Source: Vibrio mimicus CAIM 602 (lineage in GTDB: Bacteria; Pseudomonadota; Gammaproteobacteria; Enterobacterales; Vibrionaceae). From it: DNA of 64,000 nucleotides. Below, in pieces: positions 41,955 through 51,591 of this stretch. Both the position numbers and the translations under genes were made by a program. The notes under the pieces are model-generated. The model saw nothing but the letters and a program-made list of their open reading frames with translations, searched no databases and had not been told where the DNA came from. The stretch spans positions 33,937 through 97,936 of the forward strand of contig NZ_AOMO01000023.1 of assembly GCF_000338875.1 (NCBI RefSeq), given 5' to 3'. Each line of letters opens with the position of its first letter. The stretch's first letter is position 1.

Positions 41955-42121
41955 CTTTCTTATCCGTTAGTTGTTCCAAAATCGCTATTCAGTTTGCCTG
42001 TAAAGCTTGGGTAGGTAAAGCGCCGCTCTCTCATTTATCCCCTTACTACTTGAAGCTACAACGCTACCCATATTGCTACAGCACTCAGTTGTTTGGGGAT
42101 ACTCAACTTGCTTGGAGGTGA

Positions 42122-42589
42122 TTAAGCTTCGATTTCCGTGACCACATCGCGAGCAAATACTTTTTCACAGTATTTGCATTTCAGGCGGATGTCGTTGTTC
42201 TTCTCAGAAATCTTGAAGCTGCTTTCTACAGGCTCGTTGTGCGAAATGCAGTTGCTGTTTGGGCAGGCAAACACATTATTAATGCGCTCTGGCAGTTGCA
42301 GTGCCAACTTCTTCACCACTTCGTAGTTTTCAATTTGGTTAACGGTCGCGTGTGGTGCGTACAGGGCGAGTTTGTTAGCTTGTGCCTCACTGATGAACAC
42401 ATTTTCAATTTTGAGCAGATCTTTGCTGCCTAGAGCTGAAGAAGGCAGATTGAGGCCGATGGTGACACGCTGCGCTGAATTATGCATATCAAATAGCTTC
42501 AACACTTTAATGCCCACTTTCGCTGGAATGTGGTCAATCACGGTGCCGTTTTTGATCGCTTCAACTTGTAATTTAGTCTCTTTTGTCAT
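42122..42589 (-). CDS. pyrI: Aspartate carbamoyltransferase regulatory chain
   Basis: Binds CTP/ATP and gives allosteric control to PyrB. 155 aa, with the zinc-binding cysteines CPNSNC and CKYC in the C-terminal domain and the nucleotide-binding N-terminal domain ([15 protein letters not shown]). 12 bases after pyrB. Confidence 0.96.
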   Translation of the reverse strand: MTKETKLQVEAIKNGTVIDHIPAKVGIKVLKLFDMHNSAQRVTIGLNLPSSALGSKDLLKIENVFISEAQANKLALYAPHATVNQIENYEVVKKLALQLPERINNVFACPNSNCISHNEPVESSFKISEKNNDIRLKCKYCEKVFARDVVTEIEA

Positions 42590-42601
42590 GATCTGCTCTC
42601 C

Positions 42602-43531
42602 TTACAGCGATTCGTTCAAAACCAGAGCCAGCAAAGCTTCACGGGCGTAAACCCCGTTTTCAACTTGTTGGAAATAGTAGGCGTGTGGGGTTTTATCTAC
42701 ATCGGTAGTGATCTCATCCACGCGTGGCAGTGGGTGCAGCACTTTCAAATTGCTGCGCGCATCGCTCAGGTGGGCAGCAGTCAAGATATAAGCGGATTTG
42801 ATATGCGCGTATTCCGACTCATCAAAACGCTCTTTCTGTACACGCGTCATGTAGAGAATATCCAGCTCTGGGATCACGCTTTCCATATCGCTGAACACTT
42901 GGTATTTCACGCCTGCTTCATCCAGCTCTTCACAGATGTAATCTGGCATCGCCAGGGCTTCAGGAGCCACAAAGAAGAAGCGGTTGTTATCAAACTTAGC
43001 CAGAGCTTGTGCCAGCGAATGTACGGTGCGGCCATATTTTAAATCACCGACAAACGCGACATCGAGGTTATCGAGACGACCTTGGGTTTCATAAATCGAG
43101 TAGAGATCGAGCAGGGTTTGCGATGGGTGCTGGTTTGAACCGTCACCCGCGTTAATCACGGGGGTGCCATTAGAAAACTCAGAAGCCAAACGTGCCGCGC
43201 CTTCTTGTGGATGACGCATCACGAAAGCATCAACATAGGAAGAGATTACGCGTACCGAGTCCGCTAAGGTTTCGCCTTTCTTCGCTAGCGACGTATTGCC
43301 GCCGTTATCAAAGCCAATCACGCTGCCACCGATACGTTGAATCGCCGTTTCGAACGAGAGGCGAGTACGGGTAGAAGGTTCGAAGAAACAACTGGCCACG
43401 ACCTTGTGCTTAATCAGTTCTGGATTCGGTTGTGCCTTAAGCTGGCCTGCGGTTTTCACAATCAACTCCAACTCAGCGCGTGAGAGTTCAGCAATGGAGA
43501 TGATGTGCTTTTGGTAAAGCGAATTCGCCAT
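42602..43531 (-). CDS. pyrB: Aspartate carbamoyltransferase catalytic chain
   Basis: Commits carbamoyl phosphate and aspartate to pyrimidine synthesis. The carbamoyl-phosphate motif [12 protein letters not shown] and the [12 protein letters not shown] segment are clear. The ATG at 43531 follows agggaaga and gives 309 aa; the ORF open to 43594 runs back into the attenuator hairpin and is not used. Expression is likely governed by the leader peptide and terminator just upstream. Confidence 0.96.
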   Translation of the reverse strand: MANSLYQKHIISIAELSRAELELIVKTAGQLKAQPNPELIKHKVVASCFFEPSTRTRLSFETAIQRIGGSVIGFDNGGNTSLAKKGETLADSVRVISSYVDAFVMRHPQEGAARLASEFSNGTPVINAGDGSNQHPSQTLLDLYSIYETQGRLDNLDVAFVGDLKYGRTVHSLAQALAKFDNNRFFFVAPEALAMPDYICEELDEAGVKYQVFSDMESVIPELDILYMTRVQKERFDESEYAHIKSAYILTAAHLSDARSNLKVLHPLPRVDEITTDVDKTPHAYYFQQVENGVYAREALLALVLNESL

Positions 43532-43561
43532 GATCGTCTTCCCTATATTTTCTAACAGCCA

Positions 43562-43594
43562 TAAAAAAGCCCCCCATGAGGGAGGCTTTAACAA
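43562..43594 (-). terminator. pyrBI attenuator hairpin
   Basis: On the minus strand aaagcctccc-tcat-ggggggcttttttat forms a GC-rich stem followed by six Us, starting within the last codons of the leader ORF and ending about 30 bases before pyrB. This is the layout of the UTP-sensitive pyrBI attenuator. Confidence 0.88.
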
Positions 43595-43683
43595 ATCGAT
43601 GAGGGGAAAAACAGTAGTGCCAGTAAGCCAACTTGCTTACTACGATGGACACTGCTTTGAGCTGCACGCTGTGCACATTTCAT
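43588..43683 (-). CDS. pyrL: pyrBI leader peptide
   Basis: A 31-residue [23 protein letters not shown] and onward, ends SSIC just at the attenuator stem. Its late codons ctg ttt ttc ccc give a U-rich stretch where RNA polymerase would pause at low UTP, letting ribosomes close up and melt the terminator, as in E. coli. Sequence differs from E. coli PyrL, so the call rests on position and U content. Confidence 0.75.
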   Translation of the reverse strand: MKCAQRAAQSSVHRSKQVGLLALLFFPSSIC

Positions 43684-43780
43684 TGGCTACCCCTCAGACA
43701 AACGGTCGGCATTATACGCCGAAAGTTTGTGAGCGCAAGCGATTACATCACAGAGTTAAGGGATATTAAATCGCTGGCAT

Positions 43781-44785
43781 TCACTTGCCTAAAGTGGCAA
43801 CCATGACTGCCTTGATGGTGTGTAGTCGGTTCTCCGCTTCATCAAACACAATCGAGTATTCAGATTCAAAGACTTCTTCGGTGACTTCCAATCCTTGCAT
43901 ACCGTATTTGGCTGCGATCTCTTGGCCCACTTTGGTTTGGTCATCATGGAATGCGGGTAAGCAGTGCATGAATTTCACCTGTGGATTGCCAGTGGCTTTG
44001 ATGACATCCATGTTGACTTGATACGGCTTCATTAACGCAACCCGCTCATCCCACGCGTCCGCGGCTTCGCCCATAGAAACCCACACATCGGTGTAAAGGA
44101 AATCACAGCCTTTAACGCCTTCATGCACTTCTTCACTCAAGGTGATTTTTGCTCCGGTTTGCTTGGCAATTTCTTGGCAGCTTGCCACTAAGGCGTCATT
44201 TGGCCAGTACGCTTTCGGCGCAACTAAGCGAATATCCATGCCCATTTTGGCTGCACCAACCATGAGTGAATTACCCATGTTGTTACGTGCATCACCAAGG
44301 TAAGCAAACTTCATTTCATGCAGTTGTTTACCGCGCCCATGTTCTTGCATAGTCAGAAGATCGGCCAAGATCTGCGTGGGGTGAAACTCATCGGTTAAGC
44401 CATTCCATACTGGCACGCCAGCATATTTACCGAGTACCTCAACAATCTCTTGGCCAAAGCCACGGTATTGAATGCCATCGTACATACGGCCTAATACGCG
44501 CGCGGTATCTTTCATCGACTCTTTATGGCCAATTTGCGAGCCGGAAGGGCCAATGTAAGAGACTTGCGCGCCTTGATCAAATGCTGCTACTTCGAATGCA
44601 CAGCGAGTTCGGGTAGATGACTTTTCAAAGATCAACGCGATGTTTTTGCCTTGCAGGGTCTTCTGCTCGGTGCCTGCGTATTTCGCGCGTTTTAGCTCGG
44701 CAGACAGATCCAGTAGGAAGTGGATCTCTTTTGGGGTGAAGTCGAGCAGTTTTAGAAAGTTGCGGTTACGTAAATTGAAAGCCAT
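43781..44785 (-). CDS. argF: Ornithine carbamoyltransferase
   Basis: Makes citrulline from ornithine and carbamoyl phosphate in arginine synthesis. 334 aa with the carbamoyl-phosphate motif [14 protein letters not shown] and the ornithine motif MHCLPAFHD. It lies just upstream of pyrBI, the other consumer of carbamoyl phosphate. A likely ArgR site precedes it. A catabolic role (ArcB) is possible in principle, but the pyr context and the absence of arc genes here favour biosynthesis. Confidence 0.9.
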   Translation of the reverse strand: MAFNLRNRNFLKLLDFTPKEIHFLLDLSAELKRAKYAGTEQKTLQGKNIALIFEKSSTRTRCAFEVAAFDQGAQVSYIGPSGSQIGHKESMKDTARVLGRMYDGIQYRGFGQEIVEVLGKYAGVPVWNGLTDEFHPTQILADLLTMQEHGRGKQLHEMKFAYLGDARNNMGNSLMVGAAKMGMDIRLVAPKAYWPNDALVASCQEIAKQTGAKITLSEEVHEGVKGCDFLYTDVWVSMGEAADAWDERVALMKPYQVNMDVIKATGNPQVKFMHCLPAFHDDQTKVGQEIAAKYGMQGLEVTEEVFESEYSIVFDEAENRLHTIKAVMVATLGK

Positions 44786-44842
44786 TTCCCTATCCTCGTT
44801 TGGCGATTCCAGTTGCGGCTAGTAAAGCATGAAAATGCTATA

Positions 44843-44861
44843 AAAGTGAATAAATATTTTA
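44843..44861 (-). promoter_or_regulatory. Probable ARG box (ArgR operator) upstream of argF
   Basis: aagtgaataaatatttta agrees with the left half and centre of the ARG-box consensus (TGAAT-AT-rich-ATTCA); the right half is weaker. It is about 60 bp upstream of the argF start. Confidence 0.5.
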
Positions 44862-44901
44862 AATTAAAATAAAGAAAATCAAGAATAGATTGAATTTGTG
44901 A

Positions 44902-44926
44902 GGCGAGATGCACATAACATCTCGCC
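44902..44926. terminator. Terminator-like hairpin after the PhoH-family gene
   Basis: Perfect 9-bp stem ggcgagatg/catctcgcc with a 7-base loop, immediately past the stop of the minus-strand gene. The U run is weak on that strand. Confidence 0.6.
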
Positions 44927-44934
44927 AAAAGTGA

Positions 44935-46311
44935 TTATAAATTCTCTTCGGCGAATTCAGCCAAGCGGCTGCGTACTACGCCATTGAGGTGGATGTTGGC
45001 GCTGCCTTCAAAGTTTTTGAAGCGCTCAACCATGTAGGTGAGACCTGAGGTGACAGGGGTTAAATAGTGGGAATCAATCTGCGCTAAGTTACCTGAACAG
45101 ACGATCTTAGTACCTTCACCACAGCGGGTGATGATGGTTTTGATCTGCGAAGCCGTCAGGTTTTGACACTCATCGAGCAACACGAAAGCATTTTGGATTG
45201 AACGGCCGCGCATAAAGTTGATCGATTTAAACTGAATGTTGGCTTTATCACAGATGTATTTGAGCGAGCCATCCGTGCTGTGGTCGTTTTTGTGCAGCGC
45301 TTCCAAGGTATCGGTGACGGAAGCCAGCCACGGCATCATCTTCTCCTCTTCGGTACCGGGGAGGAAACCAATCGACTCACCAATATCAGGCGTATTACGA
45401 GTGACAATGATCTTATCGAACATTTTGCGTTCGACGGTTTGTTCCAGTGCTGCTGCCATCGCCAGTAAGGTTTTACCGCTGCCCGCCGCGCCAGTCAGGA
45501 TCACTAGATCAATATCGGGATCGAGCAGAGCGTCCAACGCCATTCCTTGGTAAATATTTTTCGGGGTGATGCCCCACGCTTTGCGATGCATCATGCGATC
45601 ACGGCTGAGATCGCGCAGCGTCAATTTATCGCCATCAATGTTCTCGACTCGTGCAGCAAAGTCGCTGTCTTCATCGATCACATATTGATTGAGGAAGGTT
45701 GGATCAAATGGAGCACGATCCAGCTTATGGAAAGTTTTGCCACCTAATGTGTAGCTGGCGACATCTTCCACACTGTCCCAAAAACTGCCGGGACGAGTTT
45801 GAAAGCCCTTGGTCAGGTATTGAATATCATCAATCAGTTGATCGGTGCGGTAGTCTTCCACATACAACACCCCTGCACCTTTGGCGCGCAGCCGCATATT
45901 GATGTCTTTGGTGACCAGCACGACGGCACGGGGTGCACGTTGAGCTTGGAGATAAAGCACTGCATTGAGGATCCGGTTATCACCTTCTTTGTCGGTAAAG
46001 GCTTTTACGGTTTCATGCAGTTCATAATCGGCGAGGATCGAGATGGTTCCTGTTGCGCCCTCTTGCTTAGAAAGCGGGATCCCTTCGGTGATTTCTTCGG
46101 GAGTGGCATCGTGGAATAAGTGCTCCAAAGCCCGAATCGCTACGCGTGCATCGCGCGCCACATCGCGTTTGCTGTCTTTGATCCGGTCGAGTTCTTCAAG
46201 AACGGTCATTGGGATGACCACGTCGTGCTCTTTGAAAGAGTAAATCGCGAGAGGTTCGTGGAGTAGGATATTGGTATCCAGTACAAACAGTTTCCGATCG
46301 GTATCGCCCAT
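44935..46311 (-). CDS. PhoH family protein with N-terminal PIN domain
   Basis: A 458-aa protein: PIN-type nuclease domain (about residues 5-140; acidic motif LFVLDTNILLHEP and ELDRIKDS) fused to a PhoH ATPase (about 245-450; Walker A GAAGSGKTLLAMA, Walker B AFVLLDECQN). This PhoH2-like architecture is associated with RNA unwinding and cleavage in other bacteria; the role in vibrios is not settled. Monocistronic, ended by a hairpin. Confidence 0.88.
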   Translation of the reverse strand: MGDTDRKLFVLDTNILLHEPLAIYSFKEHDVVIPMTVLEELDRIKDSKRDVARDARVAIRALEHLFHDATPEEITEGIPLSKQEGATGTISILADYELHETVKAFTDKEGDNRILNAVLYLQAQRAPRAVVLVTKDINMRLRAKGAGVLYVEDYRTDQLIDDIQYLTKGFQTRPGSFWDSVEDVASYTLGGKTFHKLDRAPFDPTFLNQYVIDEDSDFAARVENIDGDKLTLRDLSRDRMMHRKAWGITPKNIYQGMALDALLDPDIDLVILTGAAGSGKTLLAMAAALEQTVERKMFDKIIVTRNTPDIGESIGFLPGTEEEKMMPWLASVTDTLEALHKNDHSTDGSLKYICDKANIQFKSINFMRGRSIQNAFVLLDECQNLTASQIKTIITRCGEGTKIVCSGNLAQIDSHYLTPVTSGLTYMVERFKNFEGSANIHLNGVVRSRLAEFAEENL

Positions 46312-46721
46312 AAGCGTCTCCTTGCTACATGTAGCATGCTTTGTCGTGTATGTTCACAAGCGGCCTGTAGGATCGTACGCTCAGGTGAGCGTTGCGATCA
46401 TTGTCGACTTGCTGCAAACCCGTGTTGATACTCTCTGTTTGAACTTGCAGGCTTTATGCCAATCTAATTGTTGACACAAATGCCGCATCTTCAAACTGAG
46501 TATAGCAATCATCCTATTAACAAATGCCACTCGTTTTTGACATTTTGATGTCACGAAAAAAAAGCGTATTACGACGGGGAATGGGCGTGACCTGTGTCAC
46601 GCCATCAAGTAAGATTAGCGGCCTTTTTCTGCACCCTGAGCCGCCAGCATCCATAATAAAAGGCTGACTGGAGTGAAGTGCAAAAATTCTCTGCAACGCT
46701 ATTTGATGAGGTAGTCCATTC
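46312..46721. other. Divergent intergenic region between phoH-like gene and rapA
   Basis: 410 bp with no credible gene. It holds promoters for both genes, a perfect inverted repeat (46584-46603) and a run of A at 46556-46563. I cannot pick clear -35/-10 pairs. Confidence 0.55.
46584..46603. repeat. Perfect 8-bp inverted repeat upstream of rapA
   Basis: Arms ggcgtgac and gtcacgcc around ctgt, about 120 bp before the rapA ATG, without a following T run. Could be a protein-binding site or an RNA hairpin in the leader; unassigned. Confidence 0.6.
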
Positions 46722-49630
46722 ATGTCATTTGCTTTAGGGCAACGCTGGATAAGCGATACGGAAAGTGATCTCGGGTTAGGCACTGTGGTGGCGCTTGATG
46801 CGCGTACAGTGACCTTGATGTTTGCAGCATCGGAAGAAAATCGTGTTTATGCACGTTCAGATGCGCCGGTCACCCGTGTGATCTTTAATGTCGGCGATGT
46901 GGTGGATAGTCAGCAAGGCTGGTCGTTACAAGTTGAACAAGTGGTGGAAGACCAAGCGTCTACACCTATCTAGGCACGCGAGTGGATACCGAAGAAAGCG
47001 GTGTCGCGCTGCGTGAAATTTTCCTCAGTAACCAAATTCGTTTTAATAAACCGCAGGACAAGTTGTTTGCCGGTCAAATCGATCGCATGGACAACTTCGT
47101 GCTGCGTTATCGCGCTCTAGCCAATCAATATCAACAGCACAAAAGCCCAATGCGTGGCTTGTGTGGTATGCGCGCCGGGCTGATCCCGCATCAGCTTTAC
47201 ATTGCCCATGAAGTAGGTCGTCGCCATGCACCACGCGTGTTACTGGCCGATGAAGTAGGTTTGGGTAAAACCATCGAAGCGGGCATGATCATCCATCAGC
47301 AAGTGCTGACCGGGCGTGCTGAACGCATCCTGATTGTGGTACCTGAAACGCTGCAACACCAATGGTTGGTGGAGATGATGCGCCGTTTCAACCTGCACTT
47401 CTCGATTTTTGATGAAGAGCGCTGTGTAGAAGCCTTTAGCGAGGCAGATAACCCATTTGAAACTCAGCAGTATGTGCTGTGTTCACTCGATTTCTTGCGT
47501 AAAAGCCGCCAGCGTTTTGAACAAGCGTTGGAAGCGGAATGGGATTTGTTGGTAGTCGATGAAGCGCACCACTTAGAGTGGCACCCAGAAAAGCCTAGCC
47601 GAGAATATCAAGTGATTGAAGCGCTCGCTGAGCAAACTCCGGGTGTGCTGCTATTGACGGCAACACCTGAGCAGTTAGGTCGTGAAAGCCACTTTGCTCG
47701 TCTGCGCCTGCTGGATGCAGATCGTTTCTACGATTACGAAGCCTTTGTTAAAGAAGAAGAGCAGTACGCACCGGTTGCGGATGCGGTCACTGCGCTGTTC
47801 AGCGGTGAGAAGCTGAGTGATGAAGCGAAAAACAAAATCACTGAGCTATTGTCTGAGCAAGATGTGGAGCCGCTGTTTAAAGCGTTGGAAAGCCACGCCA
47901 GCGAGGACGAAATTGCTTTAGCTCGCCAAGAGCTGATCGACAATCTGATGGATCGCCACGGTACTGGTCGCGTGTTGTTCCGTAACACGCGTGCGGCAAT
48001 CAAAGGCTTCCCAGTACGTAATGTGCATTTGCTGCCATTAGATATCCCCTCTCAATACACGACTTCAATGCGTGTCGCGGGCATGCTCGGCGGTAAACTG
48101 ACGCCAGAAGCGCGCGCGATGAAAATGCTCTACCCAGAAGAGATTTTCCAAGAGTTTGAAGGCGAAGAGTCAAGCTGGTGGCAATTTGACTCACGCGTCA
48201 ACTGGCTGCTCGAAAAAGTCAAAGCCAAACGCAGCGAGAAGATCCTCGTCATCGCTTCACGTGCCAGCACCGCATTGCAGCTAGAGCAGGCATTGCGTGA
48301 GCGTGAAGGCATTCGCGCAACGGTATTCCATGAAGGCATGTCGATCATTGAGCGTGACAAAGCCGCAGCTTACTTTGCCCAGGAAGAGGGCGGCGCGCAG
48401 GTGCTGATCTGTAGTGAAATCGGCTCCGAAGGTCGTAACTTCCAGTTTGCCAACCAATTGGTGATGTTTGATCTGCCGTTCAACCCAGACTTGCTTGAGC
48501 AGCGTATCGGGCGTTTGGACCGTATCGGCCAAAAGCGTGATATCGATGTGTACGTGCCGTACCTGACCGAAACGTCACAAGCGATTTTGGCGCGTTGGTT
48601 TCAAGAAGGTTTGAATGCCTTTGCGGAAACCTGTCCAACCGGTCGTGCGGTTTATGATGTGTTTGCTGAGCGTTTGATCCCAATCCTTGCTGTCGGTGGT
48701 GGTGAAGAACTGGAAGTGATCATCGAAGAGTCAGCCAAGCTGAACAAAACGCTGAAATCCCAGCTGGAAGTTGGGCGTGATCGCTTGCTTGAAATGCATT
48801 CTAACGGTGGCGAAAAAGCGCAGCAGATTGCCGAGCAGATCGCTAAAACCGATGGTGATACCAATTTGGTGACTTTTGCGTTGAGCCTGTTTGATGCGAT
48901 TGGTCTGCATCAAGAAGATCGTGGCGAGAATGCGTTGGTGGTCACTCCTGCCGAACACATGATGGTGCCAAGCTATCCGGGTCTGCCGTATGAAGGAGCA
49001 ACTATTACCTTTGATCGTGACACCGCACTGTCGCGTGAAGATATACACTTCATCAGTTGGGAACACCCAATGGTGCAAGGCGGCATTGATTTGCTGATGA
49101 GTGAAGGGGTGGGGACTTGCGCGGTTTCGCTGTTGAAAAACAAAGCGTTGCCGGTCGGTACTATCTTGCTGGAACTGGTGTATGTGGTGGATGCCCAAGC
49201 GCCGAAACGCAGTGGTATCAGCCGCTTCTTGCCCGTCTCTCCAATCCGAATTCTGATGGATGCGCGCGGTAATGATCTCTCTTCGCAAGTGGAGTTTGAA
49301 AGCTTTAATCGTCAGCTCAGCCCAGTGAATCGTCATTTGGCCAGCAAGCTGGTGAGTTCAGTACAGCATGATGTGCATCGTTTGATTACGGCAAGCGAAG
49401 CGGCGGTTGAGCCGCGAGTGAGCGCAATTCGTGAACAAGCGCAGCGTGATATGCAGCAGAGCCTCAACAGCGAGTTGGAGCGTTTGCTGGCACTCAAAGC
49501 GGTTAACCCGAACATTCGTGATGAAGAGATCGAAGTGCTGGAGCAGCAAATCAAAGAGCTGACTGACTATATTGCGCAGGCGCAGTATCAGCTTGATTCA
49601 CTGCGTTTGATTGTGGTGGCACACAACTGA
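46722..49630 (+). CDS. rapA: RNA polymerase-associated ATPase RapA, frameshifted
   Basis: SWI2/SNF2-type ATPase that binds RNA polymerase and recycles it after termination. An N-terminal part ([18 protein letters not shown]) stops at 46973; the main part from 46982 holds helicase motifs ([48 protein letters not shown]). One missing G at about 46956 (caaGcg where caaGGcg is expected) explains the break: restoring it gives [20 protein letters not shown] and one 969-aa protein, the family length. Likely a sequencing error. Confidence 0.9.
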
Positions 49631-49637
49631 TTACGTA

Positions 49638-49662
49638 GGCCCTCGAAACGAGGGCCTTGTTT
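49638..49662 (+). terminator. Terminator after rapA
   Basis: Stem ggccctcg/cgagggcc with loop aaa, followed by ttgttttatt. Confidence 0.9.
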
Positions 49663-49726
49663 TATTCCCCGTTGGCGACATTTTGCGTATATAATGCGCC
49701 GTTTTTTGTGATACGAGACGATAGCG

Positions 49727-50464
49727 ATGGCAATGACCGAGTACAATCCACCCAAGGAACCGTGGATTGATGTGATTTATGAGGATGAACACATCATCGC
49801 AGCCAACAAGCCTTCTGGTTTGTTATCTGTTCCTGGGCGACCTGTTGAGCACTACGACAGTATGTGGGCTCGTTTGGTGGATTACTGCCCTGATGTGAAG
49901 GTCGTACACCGTTTGGATATGTCGACCTCTGGGCTGATCCTGTTTGCGAAAGGCAAACATATGGAATCGGCGTTGAAGAAGCAGTTTCAGTATCGTCTCA
50001 CTCATAAAATCTACTATGCCCGCGTATGGGGTGTGATGGAGCAAGACGAAGGCGAAGTGAATTTGCCGCTGTGTTGTGATTGGCCAAACCGCCCGAAACA
50101 GAAAGTCTGTTTTGAAGAGGGACGTGATTCTCTGACGCGCTATCAAGTCGTAAAGCGTGAAGAGAAAACCACAGTCGTACGCCTCATCCCGATCACTGGA
50201 CGCTCTCATCAGCTGCGTGTGCACATGCAATCGCTCGGCCATCCGATTGTTGGTGATGATCTCTACGCGCCACAAGAAGCCGTCGAGTTTGCCGATCGTC
50301 TGCAACTGCACGCCGCGGAGCTGTGTTTCTACCATCCACGTAGTCATTGGCTGCGCACTTTATTTGTCCCTTGTGACTTCTATCCCGAAGCCGAGGAGCA
50401 GATTTTGCAGCATTTCGATCCTGAGCGAAAATTACCGGACTATAAAAAGCTATCCCAAGACTAA
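49727..50464 (+). CDS. rluA: Dual-specificity 23S rRNA/tRNA pseudouridine synthase
   Basis: Makes pseudouridine at 23S position 746 and tRNA position 32 in E. coli. 245 aa with the RluA motif VVHRLDMSTSGL; catalytic Asp64 has the same number as in E. coli RluA. A TATAAT at 49690-49695 lies in front. Next to rapA as in E. coli. Confidence 0.93.
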   Translation: MAMTEYNPPKEPWIDVIYEDEHIIAANKPSGLLSVPGRPVEHYDSMWARLVDYCPDVKVVHRLDMSTSGLILFAKGKHMESALKKQFQYRLTHKIYYARVWGVMEQDEGEVNLPLCCDWPNRPKQKVCFEEGRDSLTRYQVVKREEKTTVVRLIPITGRSHQLRVHMQSLGHPIVGDDLYAPQEAVEFADRLQLHAAELCFYHPRSHWLRTLFVPCDFYPEAEEQILQHFDPERKLPDYKKLSQD

Positions 50465-50503
50465 TATTATTGTGGGTAGCGGATAATCAGACCCGGAGTC
50501 AGC

Positions 50504-51466
50504 ATGTCACTACCCACTTTAGTTTTTCTAGACCGCGCTACTATTCCGCGCCATATCCCATTACCTGCTCTGCCTTTTGAACACCATTGGGTTGAGTATG
50601 ATGCATGTGAGCCTCACCAAGTGGTTGAGCGCCTCTTAGCGGCCGATATCGTTATCACTAATAAAGTGGTACTCACCCGTGAAATGCTGGTTCAGTTGCC
50701 TAAGCTCAAGTTGATCGCCATTTCTGCCACGGGCACCAACAACGTCGATTTGCAGGCGTGTCGTGACCTGAATATCGCGGTGTGTAATGTGCAAGGCTAT
50801 GCCACGCGCTCTGTACCAGAGCATGTGATCGCCATGATGTTTGCTCTAAGACGTAATCTTATCGGTTATCACAATGATATTGCGGCCGGAGAGTGGCAGC
50901 GCCATAAGCAGTTCTGTTTTTTCACGCATCCCATTGGCGATATTGCGGGTTCAACCATGGGCATTATCGGCAGTGGTGCATTAGGACAAGCGACGGCGAA
51001 TTTGACTCGTGCATTAGGTATGCAAGTGCTGTTTGCTGAACGTAAAGGTCAGTTGGAATGCCGCGCAGGGTACACGCCATTTGAACAAGTGCTGGCGCAG
51101 TCGGATGTGCTATCACTGCACTGTCCGCTGACGGATGAAACGCGAAATATTATCTCGGAAGCGGAATTGGTGCAGATGAAGCCCAATGCTCTGTTGATTA
51201 ATACCGGGCGCGGCGGTTTAGTGGATGAACAGGCGCTGGTGGATGCGCTGAAAAGACGTCAAATTGCTGGGGCTGGGGTGGATGTGTTTAGTGTCGAGCC
51301 TGCGGATATGGATAACCCACTGATTGCCAACCGTGATTTGCCTAATCTCCTGCTGACACCGCATGTGGCGTGGGGCAGTGATTCCTCGATACAACAACTC
51401 GCGACTATCTTGATCGACAACATTAGTGCATTTATGCGTGGTGAAGCGAAAAATCGAGTCGTCTAG
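50504..51466 (+). CDS. D-2-hydroxyacid dehydrogenase, NAD(P)-dependent
   Basis: A 320-aa cytoplasmic dehydrogenase with the Rossmann motif GIIGSGALGQATANL and catalytic residues in NTGRGGLVDE, the Glu in VDVFSVEPAD, and His in LLTPHVAWGS. Closest by eye to glycerate/hydroxypyruvate reductases of the HprA type, but the substrate cannot be read from sequence. It stands alone between rluA and yjgN. Confidence 0.88.
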   Translation: MSLPTLVFLDRATIPRHIPLPALPFEHHWVEYDACEPHQVVERLLAADIVITNKVVLTREMLVQLPKLKLIAISATGTNNVDLQACRDLNIAVCNVQGYATRSVPEHVIAMMFALRRNLIGYHNDIAAGEWQRHKQFCFFTHPIGDIAGSTMGIIGSGALGQATANLTRALGMQVLFAERKGQLECRAGYTPFEQVLAQSDVLSLHCPLTDETRNIISEAELVQMKPNALLINTGRGGLVDEQALVDALKRRQIAGAGVDVFSVEPADMDNPLIANRDLPNLLLTPHVAWGSDSSIQQLATILIDNISAFMRGEAKNRVV

Positions 51467-51591
51467 AAGTTGCTTTGTTGATTATGTGTGTGATTTATAT
51501 CGCCATAATTTAATTGGTGTTGTGAATGGTTCTTACAGGTTGTTACACTCGGAGCGCTTTTTTACTCTAAGAACAACGTCAGGAATCATTC

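Noticed and set aside
43488..43676. 62-residue minus-strand frame across the pyrBI leader
   Set aside because: It overlaps both the attenuator hairpin and the pyrB start in a different frame; the 31-residue leader ORF fits better.
46982..49630. RapA starting at a GTG at 46982
   Set aside because: The N-terminal domain lies in another frame just upstream and joins it when one G is restored at 46956.
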